Positions 7,567 to 16,854 are shown, numbered from the stretch's first letter. The stretch: DNA of 64,000 nt from Alkalihalobacillus sp. YIM B00296 (GCF_020179385.1 NZ_JAIBLJ010000010.1:58563-122562), one strand, 5' to 3'. The notes: generated by a model not told the origin, from the sequence alone. Translations and numbers: made by a program.

Positions 7567-8781
7567 TTATTGATTGGATCCTAATTTACTTTTTGAACCA
7601 CCTTTTGCGCCACCACTATGTAGTGCAAACAGGTTCGATTCTACAGAGAATGTCAGTGATTCGCGCTCGCGCTCTCTCTTGAGGGCAAGTTGGATCATAT
7701 CACTGGTCAATTGTTCGAACGACTTGCCAGTCGGCTCCCAAAGATAGAATGATAGTGATCCAGGAATCGTATTGATTTCATTGACATATACCCGATCAGT
7801 CGTCCTATCAATCAAAAAGTCGATACGGGAAACACCAGAGCAGCCTAGCGTTTGGAATGTCTCTTTGGCAAGGGCTTGCACCTGGGCAGTCTTTTCGTCA
7901 GAAAGATCTGCAGGGATTTTCCGGTTTGTGCTTTCCATTCCTTTCGAGGCACCACCACCTTTAGAAGATCCTCCACTTTGGTACTTGTCCTGGTATGTCA
8001 GGATATCCTTACTGCTTAATACTTCTTCACAGATCGAACTTTCCGCTTCTTCATAATCACCTAGAACAGAACAGTTGACCTCTTGTAAACTCGTAACCAT
8101 TTTTTCTGCGACAATCTTATTCGCAAATTCCATCGCCAGTTCAACTGCCTCTTCAAGCTCTTCACGATTGGTCGCCTTGCTGATACCGACACTTGACCCA
8201 AGGTTAGCAGGCTTGATGATGACAGGGTAGTTGAGCTCAGCTTCAATTTTAGCGATAAGCACTTCCTGTTCGTTCAGCCATTTGGATGAATAGAACCATA
8301 CATAATCCAGAATCGGTAGGCCTGAATCACGTAAGATCTGTTTCATCATCACTTTATCCATGCCGACTGCAGACGAGAAGACATCACATCCGACATAAGG
8401 AATACCGTGAAGCTCGAAAAATCCTTGTAAAATCCCATCTTCTCCGAATGTTCCATGGATCACTGGGAAAGCGACATCTATTCCTGTTATGAGCTTTTTT
8501 CCGAATATCCCTGTTGTGTGCCGGTTGATGACGGAGCGTCCCTGATCATCGGTCGTAATCGTTATCCGTTCACATTGTTTCAAGAGATCATTCATGCTTT
8601 TATAGTTCTCAATCTCTAACAGTGCTTCCCCCGTATACCAATTTTTATTTTTACCTATATAAATCGGAATCGGCTCATAACGATCACTGTCCATCGCATT
8701 GATTGCTTGCAGCGCCGAGATCACTGAAACTTCGTGTTCTACTGAAACGCCTCCAAAGAAGACGCCTACTTTAATTTTCAT
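7567..8781 (-). CDS. ddl: D-alanine--D-alanine ligase family protein with Gly/Ser/Lys-rich inserts
   Basis: 404 aa ATP-grasp ligase, longer than usual Ddl (about 350-370). N-domain GGVSVEHEVSVIS, active-site HGTFGEDG, ATP-grasp KPANLGSSVGISK, and metal/acyl-phosphate region VNEINTIPGSLSFYLWE are intact. The omega-loop region reads TYQDKYQSGGSSKGGGASKG, keeping the Tyr-Lys-Tyr of D-Ala ligases but adding a flexible SGG/SKG stretch; a related SGGAKGGSKSK motif forms the C-terminal tail. It makes D-Ala-D-X dipeptide for peptidoglycan precursors. It is 11 nt behind the Mur ligase gene, which would use that dipeptide. Ligand specificity (Ala vs Ser/Lac) cannot be fixed by eye. Confidence 0.88.
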   Translation of the reverse strand: MKIKVGVFFGGVSVEHEVSVISALQAINAMDSDRYEPIPIYIGKNKNWYTGEALLEIENYKSMNDLLKQCERITITTDDQGRSVINRHTTGIFGKKLITGIDVAFPVIHGTFGEDGILQGFFELHGIPYVGCDVFSSAVGMDKVMMKQILRDSGLPILDYVWFYSSKWLNEQEVLIAKIEAELNYPVIIKPANLGSSVGISKATNREELEEAVELAMEFANKIVAEKMVTSLQEVNCSVLGDYEEAESSICEEVLSSKDILTYQDKYQSGGSSKGGGASKGMESTNRKIPADLSDEKTAQVQALAKETFQTLGCSGVSRIDFLIDRTTDRVYVNEINTIPGSLSFYLWEPTGKSFEQLTSDMIQLALKRERERESLTFSVESNLFALHSGGAKGGSKSKLGSNQ

Positions 8782-8792
8782 TATTCCAACCC

Positions 8793-10406
8793 CTATTCAT
8801 TAAATGTATCCGGAAGGTCATTTTCAATCAGAACGACCGTTTTTTCTTTTGTGATTTCATTCATTTTCATGATGGCTTCGTCCAGATTGCGTGCAATATA
8901 ATACTGATCTTCTGGATATTGTTCCTCTTTCAAGCCATCCTGTAACGGAACTGTTTGTTTTTTACCGACCAGAATAATATAGTCACATACACCTGCCGCA
9001 TGTTGGCCGAGCTTCTTGTTCAAGTTGTACTCTTCTGGTCCCAGCTCAATCATGCCTGGCGTGATCAGCACTTTATATCCTTCCATCTGTCCAAGCACAT
9101 CAAGTGCCATTTTAGAGCCGACAGGGTTTGAATTGAATGCATCATCAATGATCGTAATATTGGATGAATGCTTTTTGATCTCCATACGATGCGGTACTGG
9201 TGCAATCTTTTTCGATGCGATTTCAATTTTCTTCTTCGGTACCCCTAGCTCAGAGGCTGCAGCAACAGCAGCTAAGATATTATAAACATTATGTTGACCC
9301 AACAGCTTCGTTTGGATGTCAATTGCCGTCCCGTCTTTTTTCACAATGCTGAAAGAAGTCCCCTTAGAAGAAAAACTGATATTTTCTGCCCTATAATCCA
9401 AATCATCTGCATGGATTCCATAATAGACGATACGGGCCTTACTTTTCGGTGCCCGCCACATAGAGTTTTCATCATCTTTGTTCAAAAAGGCGATTCCATC
9501 ATCAGGAAGACTGTCGACTAACTCGAATTTCGTCTTTTTGATCGTGTCGAGTGATCCGAACGTTTCCAAGTGCTGCTCCCCAATGGAGGTGATGATTCCG
9601 TATTTTTGTTGGGCGATATCACAAACCTCTTGGATGTCATACTCTTGCTTCGCTCCCATTTCCGCTATGAAGTATTTATGGAAAGGTCTTAACATATTAC
9701 GGATCGTAATCGTAACACCCATCGGCGTATTATAGCTCTCAGGGGTCATCAACACATTTGAATGGGATGAAAGGATCGTGTTCAATATATGCTTCACACT
9801 TGTTTTTCCATAGCTTCCCGTAATGCCGATCACTTCAAGGTCCGGTGATTGCCTGATGATACGCTTTGCATCGTTGGCATATCCTTGTGCAATCCTTTTT
9901 TCAATCGGTAAGTTGATGGTGTTACCAGCCATGACAACATAGAAGCTGATTATATTCAATATGACATACACTAGCAATAATGGTACCAATGCCACTTGAT
10001 TGATCAATCCGAAATAGAAGCCAAATCCAGCAATAATCACAACCAAAAGAATGACGGTTGTCATCAAGCGTTTTACACGTGCAGTGACGACAAGTTTTTT
10101 CTTCTCTTTTTCAGTTTCTCTCAATAAGTATAGAATTACATAAAGTCCGATAAATAATAGAATGGCAACATTGTCTAGAAAATCCACAAAAGCGAGCAAT
10201 ACAGTTATTAAAGGAATGAAGTCCCGCTTTCGGAAGACTTTTTTGCGGTTTTCTTTCATCCATTTCTGGAACCGCTCATTACGATATCCATTTTGTTGCA
10301 GCATATGGATTGCTTTGCGGATTCTGGACCAAGTATAGAGGCCCCAGAAAACAACCCCGATCACAAACAAGAAACTAAGCATTCTTCCACTCCTTATCCT
10401 TTTCAA
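8793..10406 (-). CDS. Membrane-anchored MurF-like Mur ligase
   Basis: 537 aa. The first ~165 residues contain a transmembrane segment near 10-25, two helices around 63-95 and two around 112-160, which normal soluble MurF lacks. The Mur ligase part follows, with P-loop GITGSYGKTS (194-203), the EMGA motif, and the C-domain APVPHRMEIKK...DDAFNSNPVG typical of MurF. MurF adds D-Ala-D-Ala to UDP-MurNAc-tripeptide; the adjacent Ddl-family gene fits that. The membrane anchor and the hydrolase partner suggest a dedicated, second MurF/Ddl pair rather than the housekeeping set, which is inference. It overlaps the upstream hydrolase gene by 32 nt, so translation is probably coupled. Confidence 0.82.
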   Translation of the reverse strand: MKRIRSGRMLSFLFVIGVVFWGLYTWSRIRKAIHMLQQNGYRNERFQKWMKENRKKVFRKRDFIPLITVLLAFVDFLDNVAILLFIGLYVILYLLRETEKEKKKLVVTARVKRLMTTVILLVVIIAGFGFYFGLINQVALVPLLLVYVILNIISFYVVMAGNTINLPIEKRIAQGYANDAKRIIRQSPDLEVIGITGSYGKTSVKHILNTILSSHSNVLMTPESYNTPMGVTITIRNMLRPFHKYFIAEMGAKQEYDIQEVCDIAQQKYGIITSIGEQHLETFGSLDTIKKTKFELVDSLPDDGIAFLNKDDENSMWRAPKSKARIVYYGIHADDLDYRAENISFSSKGTSFSIVKKDGTAIDIQTKLLGQHNVYNILAAVAAASELGVPKKKIEIASKKIAPVPHRMEIKKHSSNITIIDDAFNSNPVGSKMALDVLGQMEGYKVLITPGMIELGPEEYNLNKKLGQHAAGVCDYIILVGKKQTVPLQDGLKEEQYPEDQYYIARNLDEAIMKMNEITKEKTVVLIENDLPDTFNE

Positions 10407-11151
10407 GGTAATTATCGATAATTACGAGAAATTCGTTGAGTTTTTCCAAGTATGAATAATGCCCTACACCTTTAAGGACAACCAGGCCGGCATCCGGAAT
10501 CGCCTTCTCCATGATCTTCGCATCTTCCACAGGAGTCGCAGTATCATTTTCTCCCCAGATCAATAGCGTCGGTGCCTTGATCTCCGGCATGAAACGCTGC
10601 AAGTCTTCATTGACGACTTTTACCATCGTCTGTTGCATGACACCGGAAGCATTTTTATAATCTGCAGAACCAAGCTTACCCTTTACCTTCGTCAAGATTT
10701 CTTCTTTATAGTTGCGTAGACCAGGAAGGTTCAGAAGATTTTTAAAGAATTTATACGTATAGACTTTGTAATAATAGCTGAATTTACGCTTCGGTTTTAC
10801 CCCGGCACTATCGACTAGAATGATTTTATGGACCTTATTGTGTGCGGCATAACGAATGGACACTCTTCCGCCAAAAGAATGTCCTACTAAAATTGGATCT
10901 TCTATGTTCAAATCATTGATGAATCGGGAAAGCATATTCGTGTATGCTTCTACATCCCAAGCTTCCGGTGGCTCCTGGCTCTCACCAAAGCCGGGAAAAT
11001 CAATGGAGTATACTTTAAAATGCTTTTCTAAAAAGTTATGGACAGGTTCGAAACTCTTCAAGCTCGTTCCCCAGCCATGCAGTAAAAGGATGCTTCGCCC
11101 TTCCCCTGATACTCGGTAGTTGACGCTTACGCCCCTAATATCTATTTTCAT
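10375..11151 (-). CDS. Alpha/beta hydrolase
   Basis: 258 aa alpha/beta-hydrolase fold protein. The oxyanion loop LLLHGWGTS (23-31), nucleophile elbow GHSFGG with S92, acid in WGENDTATP and histidine in GVGHYSYLE form a complete triad. No signal peptide. It is the first gene of a three-gene operon with the Mur ligase and Ddl-family ligase. Substrate unknown; the context suggests an ester or peptide of cell-wall precursors, but this is only inference. Confidence 0.85.
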   Translation of the reverse strand: MKIDIRGVSVNYRVSGEGRSILLLHGWGTSLKSFEPVHNFLEKHFKVYSIDFPGFGESQEPPEAWDVEAYTNMLSRFINDLNIEDPILVGHSFGGRVSIRYAAHNKVHKIILVDSAGVKPKRKFSYYYKVYTYKFFKNLLNLPGLRNYKEEILTKVKGKLGSADYKNASGVMQQTMVKVVNEDLQRFMPEIKAPTLLIWGENDTATPVEDAKIMEKAIPDAGLVVLKGVGHYSYLEKLNEFLVIIDNYLEKDKEWKNA

Positions 11152-11517
11152 TGATGAAAACGCTCCTTACAACGAATTTATAATTAGTCATTTTTATTTA
11201 CGTCATCTTATTTATATTATCATACCTTCAGCTTTCGATGACATTCCTATTACCGATTTTCCGCCTAATCACAATATATTTCAATATCCTAAAAAGTGAT
11301 CCCCAAAACCGATGATCTATATATTCGTTTTACATCTCATTTTCATTCTATATTGTTCGTTCAGATAGTGTCATTTAGGTATGTTTCCTATTTAACTGCA
11401 AGGGAATGGAAATATTTTTTAGAACAAGTTCATCTTGTTTTTTTCGCTCAACTGTCCATATGAACCGTTCATAAATGTTTGGTATAATAAAAGAATCTAA
11501 ATGAAGGAGTGAAGACT
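11152..11517. other. Intergenic region without gene
   Basis: Divergent AT-rich gap between the alpha/beta hydrolase and a small basic protein. It must hold both promoters; TGGTATAATAAAAG near 11480 carries a good -10 (TATAAT) for the small gene. Nothing else recognised. Confidence 0.5.
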
Positions 11518-11736
11518 ATGAGTAAAAGCAACGCTTGGAAAAAGCGGAGAAAGCTGGAGCGTGAAGACAGACGGAATCCAGGATTGAACCGTAGCGAATT
11601 TGCATTGATGGACTTGAGGACACGCAAGACGAAAACGAAGAAAGATAAACTGAATCAGCAGAAACATAAGGACCGATTATCTGACCGTCACTACGATCAT
11701 GATAACGGCCTTTTGTATTTAATGCTCCCATACTGA
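11518..11736 (+). CDS. Small basic conserved hypothetical protein
   Basis: 72 aa, very Lys/Arg-rich (SNAWKKRRKLERE, TRKTKTKKDKL), no membrane segment. The ATG at 11518 is 8 nt after AAGGAG, better than the upstream in-frame GTG. Short basic proteins of this type are conserved in Bacillus without known function; nucleic-acid binding is conceivable from charge only. Confidence 0.6.
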   Translation: MSKSNAWKKRRKLEREDRRNPGLNRSEFALMDLRTRKTKTKKDKLNQQKHKDRLSDRHYDHDNGLLYLMLPY

Positions 11737-11896
11737 TCCAGTCATTTAACGATGAAGCATGACGGTTATGGAATACCCGTAGCTCTAGTTATTTCTTGTA
11801 ATAATCTGCCCATATCTTTCCAGCTCATAAAGGTTACCTGCCAATCCTAATACTTTCATTACCTGAGTACCTCGTCTTTCGAATAAATACAAAAAC

Positions 11897-11919
11897 AAAA
11901 AACCCTCTAACCAGAGGGC
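11897..11919 (-). terminator. Terminator of small hypothetical gene
   Basis: CCCTCT / AGAGGG arms with GGTT loop followed by TTTTTTG on the minus strand. Confidence 0.75.
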
Positions 11920-11922
11920 TGA

Positions 11923-12171
11923 TCATTCTATCATACATTTTTGACATGGGATCTCTTTGAAGGCTGGTTCTTGAGAATTCCAATATTGGACCCAGTAAAA
12001 GCTCCCATTTGATCCGTTGTTTGTGATGACCTTCTGTACAAAGCTTTCCTCTTTTATCCAGTTGCATTGGACCGAATGTACTTTCGTCGAGCTCGTGTCC
12101 AAAACAATAAAATAACCCGTGCCTTGTCGCTTAATGTGCTGGAAATCATTTAAGTGCTTGACAAGCCTCAT
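11923..12171 (-). CDS. Hypothetical protein with CxxC-like tail
   Basis: 82 aa from an ATG (MRLVKHLND) preceded by GGTGGTG. It has an internal Cys (VQCNWIKEE) and a C-terminal CQKC. The hydrophilic, Trp/Tyr-containing sequence has no membrane segment. Family not recognised. A proper terminator directly follows, supporting a real gene. Confidence 0.5.
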   Translation of the reverse strand: MRLVKHLNDFQHIKRQGTGYFIVLDTSSTKVHSVQCNWIKEESFVQKVITNNGSNGSFYWVQYWNSQEPAFKEIPCQKCMIE

Positions 12172-12270
12172 CTCGTCACCACCTAACAATGGATTTACAA
12201 AACTAATGGTAGTATTCCCTATTCTTGTCGAAAATCCTTTATTTTCAAAAAAAATAAGTGAATTCTTTTT

Positions 12271-12642
12271 TTAGTACAATTTACGATCGATTTTAGTTCG
12301 ATAGGAGTGGAAGGATGATGATTCGCTGATCTTCCGCTTTTCCATCAAGCTATTGAAACGGATGATCTTTTCATTCAGGCGTTTGTTGAGCTCTGTTCTT
12401 TCCATGTCATCCCGGCATACAGCAATCAATTCTTCCAGCGTGACCATGTCCTTTTTCAACTGGACTTCAGGAGGTATGAACCCACTGTTTTTCAATATTT
12501 TATAACTGATCCGAAGCTCATTCGATACACCTGCAAAGTCATCCTTCGGAAGAGGCTTCCCTTTTCCAGGCAAGTTATCGAATTCTCCCTTTTGCAAAGC
12601 CGCTCTGATCTTTTCTTCTGCAATACCCGCTGAAAAGTCCAT
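12271..12642 (-). CDS. DUF1992 (DnaJ-homologue-like) protein
   Basis: 123 aa matching the DUF1992 pattern: the conserved block EFDNLPGKGKPLP near residues 20-32 and a predicted helical remainder. Family proteins are small and of unknown function, distantly named after DnaJ-like domains. No operon partner. Confidence 0.75.
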   Translation of the reverse strand: MDFSAGIAEEKIRAALQKGEFDNLPGKGKPLPKDDFAGVSNELRISYKILKNSGFIPPEVQLKKDMVTLEELIAVCRDDMERTELNKRLNEKIIRFNSLMEKRKISESSSFHSYRTKIDRKLY

Positions 12643-12808
12643 GTTATCACCTCACTGAATTTATACTTCTAGTTTACTAAATAATGACTTTATAAACCGT
12701 AAAAAAGTGAAAAGATGCTGAACCTTTGGGATCCAGTCCAGCTTGTCCTACTACTATTCCATCTTTTTCCTGAAATTAACCACAATGGACCTCTTAGGAA
12801 GAGGGATT

Positions 12809-12840
12809 AAAAAACACTCAACAGAAAACTGCTGAGTGTT
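12809..12840 (-). terminator. Terminator of a short transcript
   Basis: AACACTCA / TGAGTGTT arms with an inner CAG/CTG pair, followed by TTTTTTAA on the minus strand. It supports a transcript across 12840-13000. Confidence 0.75.
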
Positions 12841-12885
12841 GCGTAGTGGCTCCGGGTGTTGCTGCAGAGTTGTTTTGTTTCATGA

Positions 12886-12996
12886 TCATCGTGATGCCCA
12901 TAACAACTGCGACCAATTCTTCATCTGTTCATTGAAAATTTGCGTCATCCCCGCCGAAAAGAAGCTGCCAGAGAAATACAAGATATTCGTTTCCAT
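12886..12996 (-). CDS. Possible 36-aa small protein
   Basis: ATG at 12996 with GAGGTG 6 nt upstream opens a 36-codon frame beginning METNILYFSGSFF and ending LLWASR. A terminator follows 45 nt downstream. A second frame over the 3' part (…ELVAVVMGITMIMKQNN…) also looks protein-like, so the gene may contain a frameshift. No family recognised. Confidence 0.35.
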   Translation of the reverse strand: METNILYFSGSFFSAGMTQIFNEQMKNWSQLLWASR

Positions 12997-13049
12997 CAAA
13001 ATCACCTCTGTTAACGTATACGTTGAGGTCTGGATAAGGTTTCTAATGG

Positions 13050-13760
13050 CTAATGTGTCAGCTTATAGATCTCCTCTAAAACGGGCATTTCTTCTTTTTC
13101 CTTATCGGTCACATGATCCCAGAGGATACCGGTCGGTTTTTCGTAATCACTTTCTGTTTTGATGAATCGCTCATTTGTTGCGATATAATCGACAGTGAGA
13201 TCATAAGCATCTCTTGGTAGATCATCCGCGACAAGCTGGGTCTCGTGAATAGTCGTGATAACGGGAACAGGAGGATTGCCAAGTTCTCGAATAATCGCAT
13301 ATTCCCGATCTGCATATCCTTCTCCTTTACCGAGCCTTCGTCCGTCTTGATGGATGGCAACAGAACCAACGATAATCAAGTCGATGGTCGGCATTTCTTT
13401 TAGCGGGATGACTTTTCCGTACGTATGGATATGGCTCAGGCTCGCTGCCTTTTTCTCCTCGCCTTCAGGTACCCACTCAGGTTTGACCATGATGAACCCG
13501 TCCTTCAACCGAGGTGTCGGGACAAGCAAGGTCTTCCTATCGATCAAGATCTGTCTTCGGATCGGGAGCTGTGGTGAATCCGGATTCACCTTGACCACAT
13601 CCACTTCTTTATATATATCCATATCGGTGACATAAGCTGCAGCTTTCTCAGCACCCTTGAAGTTAGGAATCCTCCCCTTCAATGGAAAAGGAAATCGACC
13701 CATTTTCTCTTCTGTCATCCGCTCCCATACACGTTTACGTATTTCATCCTTCGTTTCCAT
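13050..13760 (-). CDS. 5-formyltetrahydrofolate cyclo-ligase family protein (MTHFSD-like)
   Basis: 236 aa, longer than typical MTHFS (about 190). The C-terminal Mg/ATP signature GRRLGKGEGYADREYAI is clear, and RKRVWERM near the start matches the N-terminal basic motif. The variant family with an unusual middle is annotated as 5-formyl-THF cyclo-ligase-like; true folate activity is not assured. Monocistronic. Confidence 0.75.
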   Translation of the reverse strand: METKDEIRKRVWERMTEEKMGRFPFPLKGRIPNFKGAEKAAAYVTDMDIYKEVDVVKVNPDSPQLPIRRQILIDRKTLLVPTPRLKDGFIMVKPEWVPEGEEKKAASLSHIHTYGKVIPLKEMPTIDLIIVGSVAIHQDGRRLGKGEGYADREYAIIRELGNPPVPVITTIHETQLVADDLPRDAYDLTVDYIATNERFIKTESDYEKPTGILWDHVTDKEKEEMPVLEEIYKLTH

Positions 13761-13864
13761 CGTCCCTGCCTCCTTGTTTATTTTTCAAAGCGTCTAACTG
13801 CGGTCCCTATGTAGAACAATCTTCAAAGGATTCTCTAGCATTTTTGAGAAGTCTGTCTTTCCTG

Positions 13865-13972
13865 TTATCCCGGATAGGATTTATATCCGTATAAAGCTTC
13901 CCCTGGCTTATTGAAGTCCCATTCCAGTACTCGTTTGAAGTTAAATCCTTCAAACCTGCTTTCTTCTATCAA
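13865..13972 (-). pseudogene. Possible 35-codon gene remnant
   Basis: A protein-like frame (RFEGFNFKRVLEWDF…GEALYGYKSYPG) ends at a TAA and is closed upstream by stop codons. It lacks a ribosome binding site, so it looks like the 3' end of a lost gene. Family not recognised. The rest of 13770-14091 shows no other feature. Confidence 0.3.
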
Positions 13973-14091
13973 ACAATGATTTTATCAAACCATAGCATGC
14001 CTTCCTTATTTTCTTATTTACAACATTTCTAAAATGTGGAACCATTATAGCAAATGGATTCCTGGTAAACTAGTTCGAAAAAAGTAGGGTG

Positions 14092-14826
14092 ATGGCCATG
14101 TTCGCTCCTAATCAATTGAAAAACTTCGAGCCTTTTTCTACAGCACATCTGATCGTTATCTCTATAATGATTTTAACGATTCTGCTCATCTATATGTCCA
14201 GAAATGAGCTTCGCAGGAACAAGACTGCAAAACAGGTGATCCGCTGGGGAATTTTCACCATATTGGTTCTCTCAGAGGCAAGCTATCAAATCTGGAGTTT
14301 CGTAAATGATGTCTGGGATCCGAGATGGCATCTTCCACTACAGCTTTGTTCTATCAGTTCATTCGCTATCCTCTTCTTACTGTGGAAACCGAGTGAAGCA
14401 CGTTTCCAAATCGTCTATTTTTTCGCTCTGATCCCGCCATTTTTAGCAATCTTGACACCTGATTTGTTGTATGGGACTCCACATTACCGATTCTTTCAGT
14501 TTTTCATCCACCATATTACACTTGTTACTGCCGTTTTCTTTTACCTGATTGTGGAGAAATATCGCCTTAAACGGTTTGCGGTACCCAAAGCTGCATTGTC
14601 CATCAACCTCCTGGCACTTCCAATTTCTTATTTAAACAAACAAATCGGAGCGAATTACATGTTTTTAGAAGGTCCTCCTGCAGCGAAAACACCACTCAAC
14701 TGGTTTGGAGAAGGATTTTGGTATATTCTCAATCTGGAAATCGTCATGGTCGTTACCTTCACCTTGACCTATATGCCATTCCCTTTTATCAGAAAACGAA
14801 AAACGGACCTGAAAGCATCCAGATAA
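14092..14826 (+). CDS. TIGR02206/YwaF-family membrane protein
   Basis: About 244 aa with six to seven transmembrane segments, matching the YwaF/TIGR02206 integral membrane family by WHLPLQLCSISSF and by FFIHHITLVTAVFFY. Function unknown in the family. GTAGGG precedes the ATG at 14092; an ATG two codons later is possible. Confidence 0.75.
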   Translation: MAMFAPNQLKNFEPFSTAHLIVISIMILTILLIYMSRNELRRNKTAKQVIRWGIFTILVLSEASYQIWSFVNDVWDPRWHLPLQLCSISSFAILFLLWKPSEARFQIVYFFALIPPFLAILTPDLLYGTPHYRFFQFFIHHITLVTAVFFYLIVEKYRLKRFAVPKAALSINLLALPISYLNKQIGANYMFLEGPPAAKTPLNWFGEGFWYILNLEIVMVVTFTLTYMPFPFIRKRKTDLKASR

Positions 14827-14986
14827 TTTATTTTTAAAGATTTATTTGATCGAAAAGCTGTTCAATAAAAACGCCGGAATGTCTATAAAATCGTTTCTCA
14901 AGACTTACCAATTGTCTTTCTTTTCAAATGGTACTAAACTTGTTCTTACAAAAAGTATTTACCACCTTGAATCGAGGTCCTGCTTT

Positions 14987-15928
14987 ATGAACGAGAATCA
15001 AACGAGAGAGCAAGTTGCTGGGGTGTTTGCAGGTGCTGGAGCATACATACTATGGGGGTTTTTGCCGCTATATTGGAAGCTGATCAACCATGTCCCATCT
15101 GAAGAAATTTTAGCCCACCGGATGGTCTGGTCGTTCATTTTCATGTTGATTGTGTTAGCCGTTTTAGGAAGGCTAAAGAAGTTCACCCGTGAATTGAAGG
15201 AATTGATGGCGAATCGGAAAAAATTATTCGGTCTGTTCTTTGCGGCCATCTTCATCACACTCAACTGGTATACCTATATTTGGGCTGTGAATAACAATCA
15301 TGTCGTCGATGCAAGTCTCGGTTATTATATCAATCCGCTTGTCAGTGTCCTATTAGGGGTTATTGTCTTAAAAGAACGCCTTTCTTTCTGGCAAATCATT
15401 TCATTCGTACTTGCGGCCGTTGGGGTACTGATCTTAACCCTTCATTACGGAAGTATCCCCTGGGTTGCGATTTCATTAGCATTAAGCTTCGGTTTGTACG
15501 GTTTGTTGAAAAAACTTACCGCTCTTGGGGCCCTTACAGGGCTGACAATCGAAACGTTATTCATCACTCCAGTCGCCCTTCTTTATTTAAGTATGTTGGC
15601 AGCCAATGGCTCAAGTTCGTTCCAACCAGCAGATCCATTAACGGTTCTATTATTGGTCGGGGCAGGGGTCGCAACTGCAATTCCATTGTTGTTATTCGCC
15701 ACTGGAGCAAACCGGATTTCGTTATCGATGATCGGATTCCTTCAATACATCGCGCCGACCATCATGCTGATTTTGGGAGTATTCCTCTACAATGAGATAT
15801 TCTCTCAGGTTCATCTCATCGCCTTCCTATTTATATGGTTTGCGTTGAGCATTTTCACCCTTTCAAACACAAGACTGCTCCCACGGTTCGAACCACGGTT
15901 AACCAAGGCAAAATCGTATAATGGATGA
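14987..15928 (+). CDS. rarD: EamA-family transporter RarD
   Basis: 313 aa with about ten transmembrane helices and the RarD signature GAYILWGFLPLYWKL, NWYTYIWAVNNNHVVDASLG, YINPLVSVLLG. The family includes drug/metabolite transporters; RarD was named from chloramphenicol sensitivity, with substrate unproven. The start at MNENQTREQ was selected since it matches family N-termini and has GAGGTC upstream; an upstream extension of 47 codons has no family-like sequence. Confidence 0.85.
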   Translation: MNENQTREQVAGVFAGAGAYILWGFLPLYWKLINHVPSEEILAHRMVWSFIFMLIVLAVLGRLKKFTRELKELMANRKKLFGLFFAAIFITLNWYTYIWAVNNNHVVDASLGYYINPLVSVLLGVIVLKERLSFWQIISFVLAAVGVLILTLHYGSIPWVAISLALSFGLYGLLKKLTALGALTGLTIETLFITPVALLYLSMLAANGSSSFQPADPLTVLLLVGAGVATAIPLLLFATGANRISLSMIGFLQYIAPTIMLILGVFLYNEIFSQVHLIAFLFIWFALSIFTLSNTRLLPRFEPRLTKAKSYNG

Positions 15929-16045
15929 TAACGAAAACGCAAACGCCCTGGTTAGCCACGAAGGTATTAGAAACTCCGACGAGGAGGCAGTCGCTGCCGC
16001 AGGAGGTCTGAAGTGACCCAAGTGGTTGGGCAATGAAACTAGACA
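15926..16045. repeat. Single copy of the 115-bp dispersed repeat
   Basis: Contains GCCCTGGTTAGCCACGAAGG, CGACGAGGAGGC, CTGAAGTGACCCAAGTGG and ends GACATTACTTCACC. The same blocks in the same order make up each unit of the tandem array at 38721-39313, whose right boundary is the same GACATTACTTCACC. GC is higher than flanking sequence. Confidence 0.75.
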
Positions 16046-16085
16046 TTACTTCACCGCAACAAAATTTTATACTCTTTTATCTGAT

Positions 16086-16119
16086 AAAAGCCGGTCTCCT
16101 TCAATAGGAGCCGGCTTTT
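16086..16119. terminator. Bidirectional terminator
   Basis: AAAAGCCGG…CCGGCTTTT symmetrical hairpin with CTCCT/AGGAG inner arms between convergent rarD and the DUF421 gene. Confidence 0.85.
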
Positions 16120-16131
16120 CAGTGTAGATCT

Positions 16132-16854
16132 CTACATCGTCTGGCTGTCATGGTATAGAAAGATATTCACGTTTTCATTCTCATCCACTGTTGCCAATAA
16201 GATATCATTTAGTTTTATGGTGTTATATGTACTGGAGAGTTTTTTTAAAAGCCATTTTTCATCTTTACCCAGTTGATCCAATTCTTTATAATCGATTTTC
16301 CTCTCTCTTATTATCGTTTTAGGCATTTGAAACGGCTTGATCGGTGTACCAAAAGCAGAGGTTGTAATGGGTTGATTTTCCGTCTTTAAAAAGATCGAAA
16401 GGTCTCCACCAGGTTCCCATAAGGCAAGTGCAACTTTCTTTATATCTTCGGTTTTTTCCTTTCTTAATTGTGATAAAAGATCATCAATCGATATCCGTGC
16501 TCTATTCAAATTTTTATAAATTATTTTTCCATTTTCGATAAGAGGTAAAGGATCCGGTGTGAAGAATCTTCTTATTTTGACTGAACGTAAACTTAATAAG
16601 ATCCCTATCACATATAGCACCACAATGACACCCATGGTAATCATCGATCCTTTTAACCCTAACCCCTCATCCGATAATGGATGGGCAATAATATTCCCAA
16701 TCACCAAAACAATGACAAAATCGAGAAGCCCAACTTGTGATATTGAGCGCTGTCCCATAATTTTAGCTAAAACAATAAAAAAGATGAATCCAACAACGGC
16801 TCTATATATCCATTGGACAGCCGTAAGTGATTCTTGAGACGTGAAGAACTCCAT
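16132..16854 (-). CDS. DUF421 (YetF-family) membrane protein
   Basis: About 240 aa. Three transmembrane segments in the first ~80 residues (VGFIFFIVLAKIMGQRSISQ, FVIVLVIGNIIAHPLSD, ITMGVIVVLYVIGILLSL) are followed by the soluble YetF domain (RISIDDLLSQLR, ALWEPGGDLSIF). Some Bacillus homologues are spore-membrane proteins (SpoVAE-related/YetF type) but function is unclear. ATG at 16854 follows GGATGGG; an upstream TTG is possible. Confidence 0.85.
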   Translation of the reverse strand: MEFFTSQESLTAVQWIYRAVVGFIFFIVLAKIMGQRSISQVGLLDFVIVLVIGNIIAHPLSDEGLGLKGSMITMGVIVVLYVIGILLSLRSVKIRRFFTPDPLPLIENGKIIYKNLNRARISIDDLLSQLRKEKTEDIKKVALALWEPGGDLSIFLKTENQPITTSAFGTPIKPFQMPKTIIRERKIDYKELDQLGKDEKWLLKKLSSTYNTIKLNDILLATVDENENVNIFLYHDSQTM

